A model generated the notes under the pieces. It saw only the letters and a list, made by a program, of their open reading frames with translations. It did not search any database and was not told the origin of the DNA. 63,434 bases of DNA from Myxococcales bacterium (GTDB lineage Bacteria; Myxococcota_A; Polyangia; Fen-1088). Each line of letters begins with the position of its first letter. Within the stretch, counting starts at the first letter, position 1. The stretch is from contig PNBO01000456.1 in assembly GCA_003136095.1 (NCBI GenBank), forward strand, positions 822 through 64,255, given 5' to 3'. Position numbers and translations under genes: made by a program. Below, in pieces: positions 8,209-20,492 of this stretch.

Positions 8209-9429
8209 ATGCCGTCAAGATGGGAACGGGCGAAAAGGAGATTTCGGTGCGTGGCCGCGGGCATCGCGGTGGGACTGTTCTCTGGTTCCGCCGCGGCGGC
8301 GGAGAGCGAGGCGGCGCACGTTCGCGTGGCGGCCGCGCTCCTCGAGGAGATTGTGCAGAACGCCCTGCCTGCCACCATCACGCTGCCGCGCGAGTTGGGC
8401 GAGGGCGGGGACAAGACATTTCAGATGACCGCTCTACGGTACTGCGGCGCGGGCGAAAAAGGCAACGGTCGCTTCCGGGCCGCTGGCCGGTTGGGAGTGG
8501 GTGAGTCACGCCGAGAGCCCGCGTTCGCCGCGGACGAGGTCTGCCGCCCTGGCCTGGCGGAACTGGCCGAGCGCGCGCAGCCCACATTCGCCGAGGGAAC
8601 GGTCCTCGTTGATCTCGAGGCAACCTGGAAACACTGGGAGCTGAAATTGTCGGCGGTGCGCGCCGTGGTCACGAGCAAGAACGGCCGCCCGCGGCCCCTG
8701 TCCGGTCTGGACAAGCGCATGGAGCTGCTGAGCGTTCCCAGCGCGGATCTGCGTATCGACATCCCCGCGGGTGCGACTGTCGTGCTGCACACGATGCCTA
8801 CCTTCCTGGAGAGCGCCGTCGAGGTCGCGATCGTCCTGGCCGACAAGGCCCCGGCGAAGCCACCGCGCGCCGCCGCTGGCGCTCGCGAAGCGCTGCTGGC
8901 GGGGCAGGCGAACATCGGGGCGGAAATCCCCGCCGCGTTCGCCAACCAGGTGCTGGGCCTGCTGACCGGCAGCCAGCCGTTGACGATTCCCGTGGACCGC
9001 GAGGAGGTCGACCTTCAGAACGTGGCGCTCACCGGGGAGGGAACGGGCGATGCGGCGCGGTTGACCCTGACGGGGAACGCGACTCCGCGCTCGGTTCGCG
9101 AAACGATGCGCTGGACCTTGGCCGCTGGGGGCGAGCCGCTGCGTGCGTCGTCGGTGCGGATGACGGCGCAGCTCGAGGACTGCGGGGGACTAGGCACCAT
9201 GGCCGCCTTGGGCTGCAACGTGCGCAACGGGGCGCGCGCGGCCGCCGCGGAAGGCTTCGGTCGGGCGCTGACCCAGCGCTGCGAAGGCCAGTTCGTGCAC
9301 GAGTTGGTGAGTCCGCTGAGCTTGCGGTTCAACGTCGCAGGCCAGCGCATCGAACTGCGCGGGGATCTCGTGCGCACGGCCCTCTCCGCGCGCGGCCTGT
9401 CGGCCGCGGCTCATCTGGGGACAAAATAG
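8209..9429 (+). CDS. Exported protein of unknown function
   Basis: 406 residues, 13 bp after the hydrolase gene and probably in its operon. The ATG at 8209 has GAGAGG upstream and opens a signal peptide (CVAAGIAVGLFSGSAAAAES). The mature part has no family I recognise. It contains two similar stretches of alternating strands around LRIDIPAGATVVL and VDLQNVALTGEGTG, and four Cys that could form disulfides (RYCGAGEK, DEVCRPG, EDCGG, LGCNV). The pattern suits a periplasmic beta-rich protein. No catalytic motif is visible. Confidence 0.6.
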   Translation: MPSRWERAKRRFRCVAAGIAVGLFSGSAAAAESEAAHVRVAAALLEEIVQNALPATITLPRELGEGGDKTFQMTALRYCGAGEKGNGRFRAAGRLGVGESRREPAFAADEVCRPGLAELAERAQPTFAEGTVLVDLEATWKHWELKLSAVRAVVTSKNGRPRPLSGLDKRMELLSVPSADLRIDIPAGATVVLHTMPTFLESAVEVAIVLADKAPAKPPRAAAGAREALLAGQANIGAEIPAAFANQVLGLLTGSQPLTIPVDREEVDLQNVALTGEGTGDAARLTLTGNATPRSVRETMRWTLAAGGEPLRASSVRMTAQLEDCGGLGTMAALGCNVRNGARAAAAEGFGRALTQRCEGQFVHELVSPLSLRFNVAGQRIELRGDLVRTALSARGLSAAAHLGTK

Positions 9430-9469
9430 GCCGCAGAAACCGTAGGTTCTTTCCGACGGACCTTCGTGG

Positions 9470-9829
9470 CTAGTGGAAGCGATCGCGTAACCAGGCGGTG
9501 AGTGCCGCCATCTGCTGGGCATCCAGCTTTCCCTTGAAGGCGGGCATCATCCCGGGCCCTTCGTTGATGGCCTTTTCGATGGCTGGATCGGTCAACTTGG
9601 GTACGCGCTCGGCGAGATTCGCCCCGCGCCACGTTCCCGTGCCGTCGGCGTTGTGGCACTTGTAGCAGGCGACGCCCGAGACGGTCAGACCGTTGTAGAT
9701 CATCTCCCCGGGATCCGTAATGCGATCGCGTGGGGTCTGTTTTCCGGCGCAGGACAGCAGCGCGATGGACAGGACCAAGGCGGCGGTGGCAGCGAGTAGG
9801 GGGCGAGCTCTCGCGTGGGTGGTCTTCAT
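9470..9829 (-). CDS. Class I c-type cytochrome, lipoprotein
   Basis: 119 residues. The signal ends in the lipobox LLSCAGK (Cys27), so it is probably membrane-anchored and faces the periplasm. The haem site is CYKCH (55-59), and the sixth ligand is expected from the Met pair in GPGMMPAF (94/95), followed by the closing helix QMAALTAWLRDRF. This is the compact mono-haem cytochrome c/c551 type that carries electrons to oxidases or reductases. It lies 47 bp downstream of argJ on the same strand, so it may share the gcv-arg transcript, though a separate promoter is equally possible. Confidence 0.9.
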   Translation of the reverse strand: MKTTHARARPLLAATAALVLSIALLSCAGKQTPRDRITDPGEMIYNGLTVSGVACYKCHNADGTGTWRGANLAERVPKLTDPAIEKAINEGPGMMPAFKGKLDAQQMAALTAWLRDRFH

Positions 9830-9876
9830 GCTCGCAAGCCTAGTCGCGCCTCCTGGCCCCGGCAAGCCCAGCACTC

Positions 9877-11193
9877 CTAAGTCCGATAGTCCGCGTTCTC
9901 GCTGATGTACTCGTGGGTCAGGTCGGCGCCGAGCACGGTCGCGCCCGCCGTGCCCACGGCGAGATCGATGGCGAGCTCCACGCAACGCTCGTGCGGTGGA
10001 AAATCGATGCGGGGCCGAAACACGCCGTTGGCGGGAGCGGCGCTGGCGTAAAGCGCGGCATGCTCGAGGTGCGCCACCAGCTCGGCTTCGACGGCGGGAT
10101 CGAGCCGAAAACTACCGTTCTCGAAGATGGTCCTGCCACCCAAGGAGACGCGGGTGTCCTGCAGATTGAGCTGGGGCGCGTGCATGCCGGCGTATTTCCC
10201 GATGGCCATCAAAATGCGGCCCACGTTAGGATCGTTGCCGCACATGGCGGTCTTGACCAGGGGCGAGTTGATCACGGCCTTGCCCAGGGCGCGGGCGAGT
10301 CGTTCCGCAGGCGCCCGGGTCACGGCCACCCGCACGACGTGATGGACGCCTTCGCCGTTGCGGACCACGTCTTCGGCGAGATCGTGGCACACGGTCGACA
10401 GCGCCTGGGCAAACGCCTCCTCGTCGGGACAAGGGACCGCGCCGGAAGAGAGGAGGACCACGGTATCCGAGGTGCTGGTGTCGGTGTCGATGCTGATGCA
10501 GTTGAAGCTGGGATCGACCGCCGCGGGCAAGAGGCGGCGCAGGGTGGCCCGCGGCATCGCCAGATCGGTGAGCAGGTAGACCAGCATGGTCGCCAGGTTG
10601 GGCTCGATCATGCCCGCGCCCTTGGCGATGCCGACGATGCTGCCCTGGCCCACGGCCGCGCGGCGGACCTTGGGGTAGAGGTCGGTCGTCATGATGGACT
10701 GCGCGGCGTCGAGCAGGCTGGCTTTGCCCATGGACGAGGCGGCCGCGGGCACGGCGGCCAGCATGGCCTCGATGGGGAGACGCCAGCCGATGACGCCGGT
10801 GGAGCTGGGAAGCACCTGGGTTGGCGCCATGCCCAGCGCGGCGCCCACGCCCGCGCACAGGCGCTCGGCCATGGCCACGCCATCGGGGGCGCGCACGTTC
10901 GAGGTCTTGGTGTTGACGACGACGGCGCCGAGCGTGGGCTCGTCGAGGCGGCGGCGGCCGATGACGACGGGGGCTCCGGGAAAGGCGTTGCGCGTGAAGA
11001 CCGCGGCGAAATCGGGCGTGGGCCGGTCGAGCGCGAGGAGGGTGAGATTCATGGCCGCCGGTTTGCTCACCTCGGCGGGCATGAACTCGAAGCTCGTGCT
11101 GCCGGCGCGAAAGCCCTTGGGCAGTACGGCCTGCGAGGCCAGCCAGGCCCGGTGCGCCTCGCGCGACGGGAAAGTCAAGTCGGTGCTCGCCAT
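9877..11193 (-). CDS. argJ: Glutamate N-acetyltransferase / ornithine acetyltransferase
   Basis: 438 residues, the usual size for ArgJ. It transfers the acetyl group from N-acetylornithine to glutamate and, in bifunctional forms, also uses acetyl-CoA. The autocleavage/nucleophile motif is KGAGMIEPNLATML with Thr202, the oxyanion pair is in SSTGVIG (Thr132-Gly133), and IDTDTSTSDT matches the conserved ArgJ loop. One point is unusual: the N-terminal motif normally read as NSGNANA is NTKTSNV here, so this is a divergent member. It starts 7 bp after gcvP and completes, with argC and argB at 28-30 kb, three steps of the acetylated arginine pathway. Confidence 0.88.
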   Translation of the reverse strand: MASTDLTFPSREAHRAWLASQAVLPKGFRAGSTSFEFMPAEVSKPAAMNLTLLALDRPTPDFAAVFTRNAFPGAPVVIGRRRLDEPTLGAVVVNTKTSNVRAPDGVAMAERLCAGVGAALGMAPTQVLPSSTGVIGWRLPIEAMLAAVPAAASSMGKASLLDAAQSIMTTDLYPKVRRAAVGQGSIVGIAKGAGMIEPNLATMLVYLLTDLAMPRATLRRLLPAAVDPSFNCISIDTDTSTSDTVVLLSSGAVPCPDEEAFAQALSTVCHDLAEDVVRNGEGVHHVVRVAVTRAPAERLARALGKAVINSPLVKTAMCGNDPNVGRILMAIGKYAGMHAPQLNLQDTRVSLGGRTIFENGSFRLDPAVEAELVAHLEHAALYASAAPANGVFRPRIDFPPHERCVELAIDLAVGTAGATVLGADLTHEYISENADYRT

Positions 11194-11200
11194 GTTCCTT

Positions 11201-14050
<2,850 letters not shown>

Positions 14051-14060
14051 CGCGTGGGGC

Positions 14061-14456
14061 CTAGTCCTCGTTCTCTTTCAGAAAGGTTTCGTAGGCGGTG
14101 GCGTCCATCAGTTTCTTGAGCTCGCCGGGACTGGCCACCTCGATCTGGATCATCCAGCCGCCGTCGTAGGGATCTTCGTTCACGTACTCGGGCGAATCCT
14201 GCAGGGTGGTGTTCACCTTGACGACCTTGCCCGAAACCGGCGACAGCAGATCGGACACGGCTTTCACGGATTCCACCGAGCCGAAGGCGTCGTTTTGCTT
14301 GAGCACCTCGCCCTCGCGCGGAAGATCGACCTGCGTGACGTCGCCTAATTGCTCGACGGCGAATTGGGAGATGCCCACGGTCACGAGGTTGCCCTCGGGG
14401 CGGGCCCACTCGTGGTCCTCGGTGTAGAGAAGATCGTTCGGATAGGTGTCGCTCAT
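14061..14456 (-). CDS. gcvH: Glycine cleavage system H protein
   Basis: 131 residues, standard for GcvH. The lipoylated lysine is Lys65 in [12 protein letters not shown]. The fold markers [23 protein letters not shown] and the C-terminal Asp-rich helix are present. It shuttles the methylamine intermediate between GcvP and GcvT. The ATG at 14456 gives the canonical N-terminus; the frame stays open further upstream without homology. It lies 31 bp after gcvT. Confidence 0.97.
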   Translation of the reverse strand: MSDTYPNDLLYTEDHEWARPEGNLVTVGISQFAVEQLGDVTQVDLPREGEVLKQNDAFGSVESVKAVSDLLSPVSGKVVKVNTTLQDSPEYVNEDPYDGGWMIQIEVASPGELKKLMDATAYETFLKENED

Positions 14457-14487
14457 GATCCTTGCTGGCTCCTTTGGCGAGCCCGGG

Positions 14488-15606
14488 CTACGCGCCCTTC
14501 CGGCGGTAGAACGGACCCTTGATGACCTCTGCCTGCGCGGGCTTGCCCCGGCAGTCGATGACGATGCGCGTGCCCGGCTCGGCGTGGCTGGGCGGCAAGT
14601 AGCCCATGCCGATGTTCTTACCAACCGACGGGCCGACGGTACCCGAGGTGACCTCGCCCAGGCGAGCACCGGTGTGCGCGTCGAGAATGGCGTAGCCGTG
14701 GCGGGCGATGCCGCGCTCGCGCATCTCGAATCCGGCGAGCTTGCGCCGCAGGCCGGCCGCGCGTTGCCGCAGGAGCGCCTCCTTGCCGATGAAGTCGCCC
14801 TTGTCGAACTTGACCACCCAGCCGAGCCCGGCCTCGAGCGGGGTGGTGCTGTCGTCGAGGTCGTTGCCGTAGAGCGAGAGGCGCGCCTCCAGGCGCAAGG
14901 TGTCGCGCGCCCCCAACCCGACCGGCTTGCCGCCCACGGCGGCGGCGGCATCGATGAGGGCATCCCAGAGTGGTAACGCGTCCTCGGGCGAACAGAAGAG
15001 CTCGAAACCGTCCTCGCCGGTGTACCCAGTTCGCGCGATGCACACGGGGCGTCCCGCGACCCGGCGGCCGGTGAGGAAGGCGAAGGCGGGCAAGGTGGCG
15101 AGATCGGTGTCGGTCAGACCGGCGAGCGCGGCCGCGGCCTGCGGGCCCTGGAAGGCGATGAGCCCGGTCTTGGCCGATTCGTCGTCGATCTGGCAGAGCG
15201 AGCCCACGTTCTCGACGAAGTGCCGGTAGTCCTTGGCGATGTTGGACGCGTTCACGACGATGAGAATGTGGTCGCTGGCGACGCGGTACACGATGAGGTC
15301 GTCGACGATGCCGCCAGCCGGATGGCAGGCGACGGCGTAGAGCGCGCGCCCATCAAGCAGGGCGCCCGCGTCGTTCGTCACCAGGCGTTGCACGGCTTGG
15401 ATGGCGCGCGGACCACGAAAGTGGATTTCCCCCATGTGGCAAACGTCGAAGACCCCGACCGCGAGCCGCGTTGCCTTGTGCTCCTCGATGATGCCCGCCG
15501 GGTAGTTGACCGGCATGAGCCAGCCACCAAAATCGATGAGCCGCGCACCGAGACGCTGATGCGCGGAGTAGAGCGGTGTCTGCTTGGCAGATGGTTGGGC
15601 CTCCAT
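14488..15606 (-). CDS. gcvT: Aminomethyltransferase, glycine cleavage T protein
   Basis: 372 residues, normal for GcvT. It releases ammonia from the GcvH-bound intermediate and makes methylene-tetrahydrofolate. It starts LYSAHQRLGARLIDFGGW, the usual T-protein opening. FDVCHMGEI, TGYTGEDGFELF and GLGARDTLRLEA are the folate-binding and fold motifs. It is the first gene of the operon gcvT-gcvH-gcvP-argJ. Its leader contains a GC-rich hairpin followed by a short T run, listed separately. Confidence 0.96.
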   Translation of the reverse strand: MEAQPSAKQTPLYSAHQRLGARLIDFGGWLMPVNYPAGIIEEHKATRLAVGVFDVCHMGEIHFRGPRAIQAVQRLVTNDAGALLDGRALYAVACHPAGGIVDDLIVYRVASDHILIVVNASNIAKDYRHFVENVGSLCQIDDESAKTGLIAFQGPQAAAALAGLTDTDLATLPAFAFLTGRRVAGRPVCIARTGYTGEDGFELFCSPEDALPLWDALIDAAAAVGGKPVGLGARDTLRLEARLSLYGNDLDDSTTPLEAGLGWVVKFDKGDFIGKEALLRQRAAGLRRKLAGFEMRERGIARHGYAILDAHTGARLGEVTSGTVGPSVGKNIGMGYLPPSHAEPGTRIVIDCRGKPAQAEVIKGPFYRRKGA

Positions 15607-15631
15607 GGGCGGACGCGATCATGCGGAAAAC

Positions 15632-15662
15632 CACCCTCCTGCACAAGCGAAACCGGAGGGTG
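15632..15662 (-). promoter_or_regulatory. Hairpin in the gcvT leader, possible attenuator
   Basis: Read in the gcvT direction, CACCCTCC and GGAGGGTG pair as a perfect 8-bp stem around a 15-nt loop and are followed by GTTTTCC, 26 nt before the gcvT start. The right arm is also purine-rich like a ribosome site. It may be a weak intrinsic terminator or attenuator. I do not see the conserved cores of a glycine riboswitch. Confidence 0.3.
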
Positions 15663-15832
15663 TGCTGGTGATATCGCGGCTTGGCGCACTCCCGTCATGG
15701 CGGAAGGTGCGCTGTGCCGGTGCGCTCGCGGTTGACGGCCGTCGGCGCGGCCCCTATTGTCAGGCGGCTAGCAGAAATTTCGTCGCAGGACTTCCGGGCA
15801 CTGGCCTAGGACCGTCCCGCACGGAGGAGATG

Positions 15833-18820
15833 ATGAGCAGCGAAGATCCGGGAAACCAGGCCGACCAGCCCACCGATGAGCAGATGACGGCCGAGGAGTA
15901 CCGGCAGGTCGCTCGCGCCCTCGCGCGCGAGGAGCGCTGGGAAGATCTCGCGGCGCTCTACATCGAGCGGGCCGAGGGGAGTCCCAATGCCGCCGGTCGA
16001 GCGCGCTATCTGGTGCATGCCGCGCAGGTGTTCGACAGGCACCTCGGCGACGCCGACCGCGCCTACATCACCTATTTCGCGGCCTTTCAGGACGATCCGT
16101 CGAACCAGGACGCGGTCGCGGAGCTGGCGCGCGTGACGACCTCGCTCGGCCGTTTTCCCGAGCTGCTCGATGAGTGCATGACGGTAGCGGAGCAGCTCAC
16201 GCCACCCGACAAGCAGGCCGCGATGTACGTCGCCATGTCGACCTGGTTTCAGGAGCAACTCGGCGACTCGACCTCGTCGGAACAAGCCCTCGAGGCGGCG
16301 CTTGCCGCCGACCCCGCCAACCTCACCGCCCTGCGGGCGCTGGTCGACATCCACAAGCTGCGCGGGAACTTTGCGCGTGCTGCCGCCTATCTCGCCGGCG
16401 CCGCGATGGCCATGCAGGATGCCGATCTGCGCGTGGGGTACGCGCTCGACGCGGCGGAGATCTACCGCAACCGGCTCTCGAATATGGACGCGGCCTGCGA
16501 GCAGTATCGCCGCATCCTCGAAGTCGATCCCGCGAACCGGACGGCCGCCGAGGCCCTGGCCGAGGTCGCCTGGGAAACCAAGGATTGGGCGACCGCGCTG
16601 CCCTTGCTCGAGGGGTTGGCCACCGCGACCGAGGAGGGTGGGGCGGCCGCGGCGCGCCTCTTCCAGCGGGCGGGTTGGGCGGCGCAGATGCTGGGCGACA
16701 ACGAGCGCGCGCGGGCCAACTATCGCAACGCCCACGGCGACGACCCGACCTACTTGCCCGCGCTGCTGCGCTGGGCCGCGCTGGCGCTGGCGGAGAAGTG
16801 GTGGCAGGACGTGGTGATCGCGGTGCCGGCGGTGCTCGCGCGCACCGATGCCGGCATTACCCAGGACGAGCAGGTTGAATACCTGGAGGGGCTGGGCGAG
16901 GCGCGCCTGGCGCTCGGCGAGGCCGAGAGCGCGGCGGCGGCTTTCACCCGGGCCATCGAGCTGGCGCCGGACAACCAGGCTTGTCGCGATGGCCTGGCGC
17001 GCGCCCATGCGCGGCTCTCGGGCAAGGGGCCGGAAACCGCGCACGCCATCATCGAGCAACAGCGCACGCTGGCCGTGGGCGCGGCGAACGAGGAGGAACG
17101 GTTCGAGATTCTTTCGGGCATCGCCGCCCGGGAACGCGACGAGCTGGGCGATCTGCACGCGTCCCTGCACACCTACTTCGAGATGCTCGCGATCAAGCCC
17201 GACGACCCGGTCACCCTGCACGAGGTCTTCGAAATCTACACCAACGCGCGCGAGTGGGCCCGGGCGGTAGAGATCCTCGAACGCCTGGTCAAGGTCGAGA
17301 CGGGCAAGACCCGCGCGCGCTACCTGGTCGCGATGGGCAACATCCTCAACTACGAACTGCGCAGCCAGGAGCGCGCCATCGAGGTCTACAATCTGGTTCT
17401 CGACGAGGACACCGACGACGAGCGCAGCTTCGCGCGCATCGAGCGGGTTCTCTCCGCGCAGAACAACTGGCGTGAGATGGCGCGCAACTACCGCCGCATG
17501 ATCAAACGCCTGGGCGGCAACCCGCTGCCGGAAAAGCGGCCGCAACTCCTGGCCATGTGGCGCAAGCTGGGCGACGTCTGCCGCCGGCGTCTGCACGAAC
17601 GGGATGCGGCGGTCGCGGCCTATGAGGTGTGCGTGCAACTGGCGCCGGAAGACCGCAAATGCCGGGAGGTGCTGGCCGACACCTACGAGGTCCTCGGCGA
17701 GACAAAGATGAGCCCGGCCATCAAGGCGCGCGAGGCCCTGCTCGAGGAGCCGGTGGATTTCGAGGAGATGGCCAAGCACATCCGGGCGCTGGCGCGCGTG
17801 TTCGGCAAGCACCAGATGTATGATCGCCTGCACTGCACCAGCGCGGCCCTGGTCGCCATGGGACAGGCCATTCCCCAAGAGCAGGCCTTCTACGAGCGCA
17901 CCGTGGCGCCGGAGATCCCGCGCGGCCACGCGGCGCTGGCGGAGTCGATGTGGCAGCGTTTCGTGTTGAGTCCGCGCCAGGACTGGTGCGTGTCGCACGT
18001 GCTGGCCGCGGTGAGCGCCGGGGTGGTCATGGCGCGGGCCAAGGATGCCGTGGCGCTCGGGCTCAATCCGGCCCAGAAGGTCGACCTGGCCGCGGATCGC
18101 TCGTCGGTGGGCCAGCTTATCAGCTACGCTTGTCGGCTGCTGGGAGTCACCTTGCCGCCGGTCTACGTATCGCCCGAGAGCGCGGGCGAGCTCGATCTGC
18201 GCATCGTGCTCGAGGGGCAGCAGGTGGTGCCTTCCTTGCTGCTCGGGCGGAACCTGCTTTCCGGCCGCTCCGAAAAGGAGCTGGCCTTCTACGTCGCGCG
18301 CAAGCTCGTGCGCATGCGCGCCGATCAGTTCCTGCTTTCGCCGGAGGCGGTGGCGTCCCTCGACGAGCTGCGGGTCATTGTCGCGGCGGCGGCCAAGCTG
18401 GTGCATCCCGAGTTCGACCTGCCGGGGACCGACCCCGGGTCGGTGCGCAAGTACGCCGTCTTCCTGCAGCGGGCGGTGCAACCCATGGCCCTGGCCTCGG
18501 TGAGCGCGGCCATCGAACAGATCGTCGCCGAGCCGGGACGGGTGGACCTGGTCGCGTGGGCCGCCAGTGCCAACCAGACCGCGGACCGTGCCGGGCTGCT
18601 CTTGTGTGGCGATGTCGTGGCTGCCATCCGCGAAATCCTGCGCGCGGCTGAAACCCAGGGTGGGGACACGGAGGTTTCGATCAAGGATCTCATCCGCTGG
18701 TGCGTCGGCGCGGACCACCTCGATCTGCGCGAGCAACTTGGTCTGGCCACGCAGGTGGCCCAGGTCCAACCCGGGCGCAAGCCCGCCCCCTTCCCGCGCC
18801 GCCCGTATCGTCCGGGGTAG
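15833..18820 (+). CDS. Large tetratricopeptide-repeat protein
   Basis: About 995 residues. There is no signal peptide or membrane segment, so it is probably cytoplasmic. The N-terminal three quarters is made of TPR-like helical pairs with repeated A-x-Y and L-x-P-x-N-x2-A patterns (RRILEVDPANRTAAEALAEV, FTRAIELAPDNQACRDGLA, VCVQLAPEDRKCREVLADTY). The last ~250 residues are less repetitive (LIRWCVGADHLDLREQLGLA near the end). I prefer the second of two adjacent ATGs (15833) because GGAGG is then 5 nt away instead of 2. The TPR scaffold suggests a protein-interaction role; partner unknown. Such proteins of about 1000 residues are common in myxobacteria. Confidence 0.8.
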   Translation: MSSEDPGNQADQPTDEQMTAEEYRQVARALAREERWEDLAALYIERAEGSPNAAGRARYLVHAAQVFDRHLGDADRAYITYFAAFQDDPSNQDAVAELARVTTSLGRFPELLDECMTVAEQLTPPDKQAAMYVAMSTWFQEQLGDSTSSEQALEAALAADPANLTALRALVDIHKLRGNFARAAAYLAGAAMAMQDADLRVGYALDAAEIYRNRLSNMDAACEQYRRILEVDPANRTAAEALAEVAWETKDWATALPLLEGLATATEEGGAAAARLFQRAGWAAQMLGDNERARANYRNAHGDDPTYLPALLRWAALALAEKWWQDVVIAVPAVLARTDAGITQDEQVEYLEGLGEARLALGEAESAAAAFTRAIELAPDNQACRDGLARAHARLSGKGPETAHAIIEQQRTLAVGAANEEERFEILSGIAARERDELGDLHASLHTYFEMLAIKPDDPVTLHEVFEIYTNAREWARAVEILERLVKVETGKTRARYLVAMGNILNYELRSQERAIEVYNLVLDEDTDDERSFARIERVLSAQNNWREMARNYRRMIKRLGGNPLPEKRPQLLAMWRKLGDVCRRRLHERDAAVAAYEVCVQLAPEDRKCREVLADTYEVLGETKMSPAIKAREALLEEPVDFEEMAKHIRALARVFGKHQMYDRLHCTSAALVAMGQAIPQEQAFYERTVAPEIPRGHAALAESMWQRFVLSPRQDWCVSHVLAAVSAGVVMARAKDAVALGLNPAQKVDLAADRSSVGQLISYACRLLGVTLPPVYVSPESAGELDLRIVLEGQQVVPSLLLGRNLLSGRSEKELAFYVARKLVRMRADQFLLSPEAVASLDELRVIVAAAAKLVHPEFDLPGTDPGSVRKYAVFLQRAVQPMALASVSAAIEQIVAEPGRVDLVAWAASANQTADRAGLLLCGDVVAAIREILRAAETQGGDTEVSIKDLIRWCVGADHLDLREQLGLATQVAQVQPGRKPAPFPRRPYRPG

Positions 18821-18875
18821 AGGTGCAGGGACAAAATTAGACGCCACCGCCCGCGGCGACTAACGTCGATGGCTA

Positions 18876-20492
18876 GTGGCCGGCACGATTCGTTCTTCAG
18901 CCAGCGTTAGCCTGGCGATCTTGGCGTCGCGCGTCCTCGGCGTCGTGCGCGATTCGCTGTTCGCGCGCATCTTCGGCGTGAGCCCGCTGACCGATGCGTA
19001 CGTCGCCGCCTTTCGCATCCCGAACCTGCTGCGCGATCTCTTCGCCGAGGGCGCGCTGTCGAGCGCCTTCGTGCCGACCTTCAGCGATGCCATGGTCAAG
19101 GGCGGCCAGGAGCGGGCCTATCGCCTCGGCAACCTCGTGCTGGGCGGCATCCTGCTGGTCACCGGCACGCTGACCCTGGCCGGCTTCCTGTGGGCCGACG
19201 AGCTAGTCTCGCTCATCACGCGCGGCTTCGGCGGCAACGCGGCGCAGGTCGCGACCGGCGGCCTGCTGGCGCGGATCATGATGCCGATCCTCACCCTGGT
19301 CAGCGTCAGCGCCGTGTGGATGGGCATGCTCAATGCCCAGCAACGCTATCTGGCCCCGGCCTATGCCCCGGCCATGTTCAACGTCACCAGCATCGTGTGC
19401 GGCGTGGCGTTGCTCTTTCTGCATTTCTCCGAGCGCTCGGGGATGATCGTGTGGAGCGTGGGCACCGCCACCGCTGGTCTGGTGCAGGCGGTGGTGCAAC
19501 TGCCCAGTCTCCATCGGCTGGGTTACCGGGTACGGCCCTCGCTGGTTGGCTTGCTGCGCGACCTCGACGTGCGGCGGATCATGCGCCTCATGGGACCGGC
19601 GACCGTCGGGCTGGCGGCCATCCAGATCAACGTCTTCGTCAATACGCAGTACGCGGCGGCCCTGGGCAGCGGACCGCTGACCTATCTGCAGAACGCCTTT
19701 CGCCTATTCTACCTGCCGGTCGGCCTCTTCGGCGTGGCGCTTGCCACGGTCACGACGGCGCGTGCTTCCGAGGAGGCGGCGCGCGGGGACAGGAACGCGC
19801 TCATCGCGCGGGTGATGGACGGAACCCGCGGAGTTTGGTTGCTGGCACTGCCCGCGGCGGTCGGGCTGGTCGTGCTGGCCAAGCCGATCGTGCAGTTGCT
19901 CTTCCAGTCCGGCAAGTTCTTGCCCGTGCACACCGCCGCGACGGTGCCCATCGTGCAGGCCTACATGCTCGGCGTGCTGCCCTACAGCCTGGTCAAGGTT
20001 TTCGCCCCAGCCTTCTTCGCGGTGGACCGGCCGCGCGTGCCGATGATCGCCTCGATGGCGTCGGTGGCGGCGAACCTCACCTTCAACGGGCTGACCTACC
20101 GCTGGCTGGGCGCGCCCGGCCTGGCGCTGGGCACCACCGTGGGCGCGCTGGTGAACCTGACGATCCTGCGGCTGTGGTTTGGTCGCGTGCTGGGCATGCC
20201 GGGCAAGCCAGGCTGGCTGCGCGACCTCGCCATGATGATGGTGGCCAATGCGGTGCTCGCGCTAGTGGCCATCGCAGTGTGGGAAGGCGCCATGCGCGGG
20301 GTCGCGGCCCTGCCGATTCATTGGCCACGCGGCACCTTCCGACTCGTCCATGGCATCGTGTTGCTCGCGACCATTGGCGCTGGATTTGCCACCTATGTCA
20401 CCTGCTTGCGCATCTTGCGCGTGCGCGGCGCCGAGGAGCTCTGGGAGCTACCGCGCAAGGTGCTGCGGCGGTTGGTGGGGCCCGCGCGCTAG
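18876..20492 (+). CDS. murJ: Lipid II flippase MurJ
   Basis: 538 residues starting at GTG. It is a polytopic MOP-superfamily protein with about 14 membrane segments that moves lipid II across the inner membrane for peptidoglycan synthesis. The N-terminal signature SRVLGVVRDSLFARIFG plus TDAYVAAFRIPNLLRDLFAE and ALSSAFVPTF is diagnostic of the MurJ/MviN branch. It overlaps the end of the convergent rex gene by 4 bp. Confidence 0.95.
   Translation: MAGTIRSSASVSLAILASRVLGVVRDSLFARIFGVSPLTDAYVAAFRIPNLLRDLFAEGALSSAFVPTFSDAMVKGGQERAYRLGNLVLGGILLVTGTLTLAGFLWADELVSLITRGFGGNAAQVATGGLLARIMMPILTLVSVSAVWMGMLNAQQRYLAPAYAPAMFNVTSIVCGVALLFLHFSERSGMIVWSVGTATAGLVQAVVQLPSLHRLGYRVRPSLVGLLRDLDVRRIMRLMGPATVGLAAIQINVFVNTQYAAALGSGPLTYLQNAFRLFYLPVGLFGVALATVTTARASEEAARGDRNALIARVMDGTRGVWLLALPAAVGLVVLAKPIVQLLFQSGKFLPVHTAATVPIVQAYMLGVLPYSLVKVFAPAFFAVDRPRVPMIASMASVAANLTFNGLTYRWLGAPGLALGTTVGALVNLTILRLWFGRVLGMPGKPGWLRDLAMMMVANAVLALVAIAVWEGAMRGVAALPIHWPRGTFRLVHGIVLLATIGAGFATYVTCLRILRVRGAEELWELPRKVLRRLVGPAR

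Noticed and set aside
15607-15832. Glycine riboswitch in front of gcvT
   Set aside because: I looked for the conserved purine-rich cores and tandem aptamers; only a single short hairpin is visible.
15806-18847. A 1013-codon open frame on the minus strand, opposite the TPR gene
   Set aside because: Its translation is rich in Arg, His, Gly and Gln with no family resemblance; it mirrors the codon bias of the real TPR gene on the plus strand, which has a ribosome site and clear repeats.
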